Positions 60,298 through 64,000 of a DNA stretch of 64,000 nt are shown here, in pieces. The position numbers and the translations under genes are program-made. The first letter of the stretch is position 1. The number at the start of each line of letters is the position of its first letter. Source of the DNA: Megaustenia siamemsis (Eukaryota > Mollusca > Gastropoda > Stylommatophora > Ariophantidae); contig JAVIAB010000041.1 in NCBI GenBank assembly GCA_032433765.1, positions 78,235,835 to 78,299,834 of the forward strand, given 5' to 3'. Below the pieces are notes generated by a model. The model saw only the letters and a program-made list of their open reading frames with translations. It ran no database searches and was not told the DNA's origin.

Positions 60298-60486
60298 TCG
60301 GTTAGGGTTAGAGTTTGGGTTTGTGTTTGGGTTAGGGTTAGGGTTAGGTTTAGGGTTAGGGTTAGGGTTAGGGTTAGGTTTATGTTTAGGTTTAGGTTTA
60401 GGTTTAGGTTTAGGGTTAGGGTTAGGGTTAAGGTTAGGGTTTGGGTTAGGGTTAGGGTTAGGTTTAGGGTTATGTTTAGGGTTGTT

Positions 60487-61399
60487 ATAGTTCTTTGTAA
60501 TACCTACTTTTGTTTTTATTATTTCCTCTATACTCATCCGTTGCCACCTGTCTACAGTTTTCTTTGGCTTCACTTCTTGTATATCTATCCTTGTTTCGGA
60601 TATAATTCTGATATGACCTATAATCATTTTGAGTTTGCCCCTTTTTTCCTTTACTTTTATCTTTTGGTGCCACCCCAATAGTATCTTGTACTTCAGCCAC
60701 TACACAACCTTTCTTTAACTTTACTGTCTTCCCTATTTTATTGAGGACCATCAGAGGAAATTCATTATTCCTCTTTACTCTTACGATCCCTCCTACAGAA
60801 CATATTCCTGGGTCCTCTATTATAAGTGCGTTTCTTAATTCTTTTGTTTCTATGACATCCGCTTCTCTTAAATATGTACTCTTCTTTAGTTTAGCTTGTA
60901 TGATGTTTACTGTATATGGTTTCAGTATTATTGTTACCTTCGTTCTGATTATACCAGTTATGTGTATATCGTCTTCCATTGCTATCCACTCTCTACCTAT
61001 TTTGATCTTCCCGATATCAAAATATATTCTAATTCCCTTTTGACACAAGAAATCTCTCCCTAATATCATAGTTCTGTTGCAATTCCTTGCCACTCTAAAT
61101 CTTTGCTGTATTCTCGTTTCTCCCAGTCGTATATCTAGTATTGCAATCCCTATCACTTCCAATGATCCCCCACTCACTGATTCTAGATTGTTCCTCGCTT
61201 TCATCAACTTGTACTTCTTCCTTATTTGTCGGTATGCAGATTCTTTAATTACACTCACCTCTGCTCCCGTGTCAATTAACGCTCTAAACCTATGGTTATC
61301 TATTTTGACTATACAGGAGCTTGTGTCTCCTTTATATTCTTTGTCAGACCAGTTCACATACCTCATGCTCTTCGGGGCCTGTACCAAAGAGTGGGGCAC
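60487..61399 (-). pseudogene. Retroelement aspartic protease region
   Basis: Contains a retropepsin fold: RALIDTGAEVSVIKESAY (catalytic Asp in DTGA) and, about 75 residues later, TMILGRDFLCQKGIRIYF (the ILGRDF second motif of retroviral-type proteases). Such enzymes act as dimers to cut the gag-pol polyprotein. About 150 residues follow before the frame runs straight into the G-rich repeats, so the frame's C-terminal KPNPNPN stretch is not real protein. The start is in a different frame from the zinc-knuckle segment, consistent with gag-pol frameshifting or decay. Confidence 0.78.
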
Positions 61400-61614
61400 T
61401 AGTTTTTCCGTTTACATCCCCTTACTTCCATTCTATGTCTATCTGGTGATCTATGATCTCTCACATTGTTTCCACCGTATCCTTGTCTGCAATATCTAAC
61501 TATAAGCCCAAGTTTTCCACACCCGAGACATCTTTTGTTTTCTATAAATCCTTCTATTCTGTGTTGTGGCCTAACTCTTCTATCCCATCTGTGTCTTGCA
61601 TGATCTACTTCCAT
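61399..61614 (-). pseudogene. Gag zinc-knuckle segment, His lost
   Basis: Reads RCLGCGKLGLIVRYC, i.e. C-x2-C-x4-L-x4-C where a retroviral-type nucleocapsid knuckle needs His. A single base change (ctt for cat) explains it. The segment continues the frame of the repeat region but is cut from it by a TAA that replaces a CCA proline codon at 61615. Confidence 0.75.
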
Positions 61615-62001
61615 TTATACATGTCCTCCATCTCTTCCCCTTCTATCCTCAGAACTCTCTTGATCTACCTCCATTGGTACCTGTCCTCCATCTCTTCCCC
61701 TTCTATCCTCAGAACTCTCTTGATCTACTTCCATTGGTACCTGTCCTCCATCTCTTCCCCTTCTATCCTCAGAACTCTCTTGATCTACTTCCATTGGTAC
61801 CTGTCCTCCATCTCTTCCCCTTCTATCCTCAGAACTCTCTTGATCTACTTCCATTGGTACCTGTCCTCCATCTCTTCCCCTTCGATCCTCAGAACTCTCT
61901 TCATCTACCTCCATTGGCCTATGTTTGAAATCTCTTCCTCGACCTATACTCCTAGTTTCCTCATGTCTTGTACTCCTATCCCAGTTTGTTTTCCTCTGCA
62001 C
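61615..62001 (-). pseudogene. Gag hinge with acidic 20-residue repeats
   Basis: Five in-frame repeats of a 20-residue unit containing VPMEVDQESSEDRRGRDGG, lying between the capsid-like part and the zinc knuckle. Mixed acidic and Arg content. Overlaps the end of the capsid frame in a +1 register. Confidence 0.78.
61620..61920. repeat. 60-bp repeat, 5 copies
   Basis: Nearly identical 60-bp units (ctgtcctccatctcttcccc...) that encode the gag hinge repeats on the minus strand. Confidence 0.94.
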
Positions 62002-62480
62002 ATCTTCTTAAATGGTTTTCTTCTTTAATTGCTAACTCCAGTGCTTCATTGATTGTTTTAAGTTTCTTCCTAAGCAGATACAATCTTAAAGCTTTATTAT
62101 TCAACCCCTCAACAAAGATGGTAGTGATTTGCAGTTGTATTTCTTCATTCCCAACTCTAGTTCGTGTAAATGATTTTTCTGCTAAGCTAATTACTCTTTC
62201 TCCATATGCACATACAGCCTCCCCTTCTTTTTGCTTTATCACATGTAGCTTTGCAAATACATCTTGTGCACTTCTTTCTTCTCCATACCTCGAGGTTAGT
62301 ACTTGTTTAGTCTCTTCCCACCTTTCCTCTGGTAGTGTTTGTAATCTTCTTTTTAGGAACGCTGATACTTCATTTGAGCAGCTATGAAATGCTATATCTT
62401 TCTTATCTTTATTCTTTGTTAAATAAGCTACCTTTTCTATTCTTTCTATCCACTCCCTAAACTTGGATGGTTCCCCCCAT
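61976..62480 (-). pseudogene. Gag capsid-like region
   Basis: Open without an ATG from about 62475. Reads EPSKFREWIERIEKVAYLTK, FLKRRLQTLPEERWEETKQV and IVKQ/IKQKEGEAVCAYGERV, then RLYLLRKKLKTINEALELA. This is the pattern of retrotransposon gag (UBN2/Retrotrans_gag type). The first residues (from ATG 62593, MATNLYMTNETLK) are in another frame because of a shift near 62540. Confidence 0.75.
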
Positions 62481-62707
62481 GAACATGGCCACCCTATTAT
62501 TCACATTCTGATGGTTTATTGCTAATCTCAATTCCCCATCGTTTCTGTTACCAATTTCAGTGTTTCGTTAGTCATATATAAATTAGTTGCCATTATTTTA
62601 TTATTCCTCTGTTAATTAACTTTCCACTTTCCTGCTTTCCAATACACCCTCTTCCACACAATTCTCAATTTAGTACACCATATAATACTTTTAACTAATT
62701 GACAATC

Positions 62708-62825
62708 CCCTTAACCTGTGGAGGAAACATGTAGTATCCCATACACAACTGTCTTATTAATAAAATTAACGTACACTTAAAATCTCATTAACCTGTGGAG
62801 AAAATGTAGCATCTCATACACAACA
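62708..62825. repeat. Duplicated 45-bp segment
   Basis: ttaacctgtggaggaaacatg... at 62712 recurs as ttaacctgtggagaaaatg at 62790, both followed by tc(a/c)catacacaac. Position upstream of gag suggests leader sequence. Confidence 0.75.
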
Positions 62826-62982
62826 GTATTTTATCACACTGGGCCTTTAATGCTATCACACTCTGTCTATTTATATAAAATGTCATTAACTCACAGTTTT
62901 TTTCTCTCTTTTTTTTGTAGTTCGTTTCTGGACGATCACTTGGTTCAGTTATGCTAGAACTTCCTTTGATGTTTGCTCTGTT

Positions 62983-63085
62983 CTTCAAGGCTGTAGTTGT
63001 TAGTAATGTTCATGTTACTCGTCAGTGATGTTTGCTCTGCTCTTCAAGGCTGTAGTTGTTAGTAATGTTCATGTTACTCGTCTCC
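62983..63085. repeat. 59-bp duplication
   Basis: Two copies of gatgtttgctctg(t/c)tcttcaaggctgtagttgtt... ending gttactcgtc. Confidence 0.88.
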
Positions 63086-63164
63086 GTTGTTCGTGGCGGT
63101 GATTGCTTTTTTTTTCGTCTGCGTTGTTTGCTCTGACACCCAACACAGAGCCACCTTAGTCTTA

Positions 63165-63955
63165 CAGCTGAAATCCTTGATTATTGTGACCCCCAACAGT
63201 CACTGCTCAACCTTTGATAATCGACGTTCTTGATTATTGTAACAACAACGGTCATGGACAGTACTTTTATTTGACGATCAAAGTTCTTAATTTCTTGTGA
63301 CAACAACGGTCACGGACAGCACTTTTATTTGACGATGAAAGTTCTTAATTTCTTGTGACAACAACGGTCACGGACAGCACTTTTATTTGACGATGAAAGT
63401 TCTTAATTTCTTGTGACAACAACGGTCACGGACAGCACTTTTATTTGACGATGAAAGTTCTTAATTTCTTGTGACAACAACGGTCACGGACAGCACTTTT
63501 ATTTGACGATGAAAGTTCTTAATTTCTTGTGACAACAACGGTCACGGACAGCACTTTTATTTGACGATGAAAGTTCTTAATTTCTTGTGACAACAACGGT
63601 CACGGACAGCACTTTTATTTGACGATGAAAGTTCTTAATTTCTTGTGACAACAACGGTCACGGACAGCACTTTTATTTGACGATGAAAGTTCTTAATTTC
63701 TTGTGACAACAACGGTCACTGACAGCACTTTTATTTAACGATGAAAATTCTTAATTTCTTGTGACAACAACGGTCACGGACAGCACTTTTATTTGACGAT
63801 GAAAGTTCTTAATTTCTTGTGACAACAACGGTCACGGACAGCACTTTTATTTGACGATCTAAGTTCTTAATTTCTTTTGACCACAACTGTCACGGACAGC
63901 ACTTTTATTTGATGATCAAAGTTCTTGATTTCCTGTGACAACAACCGGTCACGCA
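63165..63955. repeat. 58-bp tandem array, about 13 copies
   Basis: Units contain cttaatttcttgtgacaaca and cacggacagcacttttattt. Central copies are almost identical, those at both edges (63165-63290 and 63840-63955) are diverged, the usual pattern of an array expanding from its middle. Confidence 0.94.
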
Positions 63956-64000
63956 CCAAATTTGATATATTTAATGTATAGTTACGGCACAGAATTTGGT

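Larger units (their letters stand above)
55590..60486 (+). repeat. Composite telomere-like / LINE 3'-end array
   Basis: Seven blocks of G-rich repeats alternate with six ~430-bp copies of a LINE 3' end. G-rich blocks: 55590-55853, 56268-56514, 56948-57200, 57630-58060, 58495-58727, 59158-59865, 60298-60486. Every LINE copy starts at the same codon (tttctcagaagaatattgaa) and ends with the same ~100-bp non-LINE flank finishing ctccattttgtttcg. G-rich strand is plus; the host gene is minus, so its transcript would carry CCCTAA-type repeats. Confidence 0.9.
60487..62593 (-). mobile_element. Gypsy-like LTR element, gag-protease part
   Basis: Minus-strand gag to protease, cut off at its 3' side by the G-rich array, so RT, RNase H and integrase are missing. 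Gag starts at ATG 62593, and the pieces are separated by frameshifts and one nonsense codon. No LTR could be delimited. The tandem arrays at 62988-63955 lie where a 5' LTR and leader would be. Confidence 0.75.

Noticed and set aside
55590..60486. True chromosome end
   Set aside because: Non-telomeric sequence continues for 3.5 kb to the right, blocks are degenerate, and LINE copies with shared flanks interrupt them.

Overview
The window looks like animal (metazoan) nuclear DNA: AT-rich, full of decayed transposable elements and minisatellites, with short phase-consistent exons separated by kilobase introns. There is no sign of bacterial or viral gene organisation. The mix of RTE-like and Jockey/I-like LINEs, a mariner, tRNA-derived SINEs, a Gypsy-like element, TTAGGG-type repeats and tandem CUB domains suits an invertebrate, perhaps a mollusc or other lophotrochozoan. 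That placement is an inference, not something the sequence proves.

The only host gene I can support is on the minus strand, running from about 53.28 kb down past the left edge. It encodes tandem extracellular CUB domains. Each domain is split over three exons: A (start of domain, first Cys), B (second and third Cys, ending in the DGG-type turn) and C (fourth Cys, end of domain). Eleven exons are present in the order A-B-C, A-B-C, A-B-C, A-B. All have GT/AG boundaries, matching phases and no stops, giving 1308 coding bases (436 codons) in about 52 kb. No single exon is obvious from open reading frames alone because each is under 170 bp. The gene continues beyond the left edge (the C exon of the fourth domain is missing) and upstream to the right (the first A exon starts in phase 1, so it is not the first exon).

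The introns hold nearly everything else. At 0-8 kb are LINE fragments, a decayed DDE transposase and a 42-bp minisatellite. At 8-21 kb are a 1.2-kb CA-rich minisatellite, tRNA-derived SINEs, RTE-like LINEs and a 45-bp array that ends 13 bp from a splice donor. At 21-27 kb a LINE is interrupted by a 1.34-kb mariner with a recognisable TA target duplication. At 27-33 kb are three adjacent minisatellites and further LINE tails. At 33-40 kb is an I/Jockey-like LINE with a 50-bp expansion in its endonuclease. At 40-49 kb are an inverted-repeat element, a 5'-inverted LINE insertion, SINEs and several LINE copies. At 49-53 kb is a nearly full-length but broken Jockey-like LINE.

Right of the last exon, 55.6-60.5 kb is an unusual composite array: blocks of TTAGGG-like and related G-rich repeats (including TTGGGG and GGGCTTT variants) alternate with six ~430-bp copies of one LINE 3' end plus a shared ~100-bp flank. 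It abuts a Gypsy-like gag-protease segment (60.5-62.6 kb, minus) that carries an in-frame 60-bp repeat and a zinc knuckle lacking its histidine. The window ends in a 58-bp tandem array.
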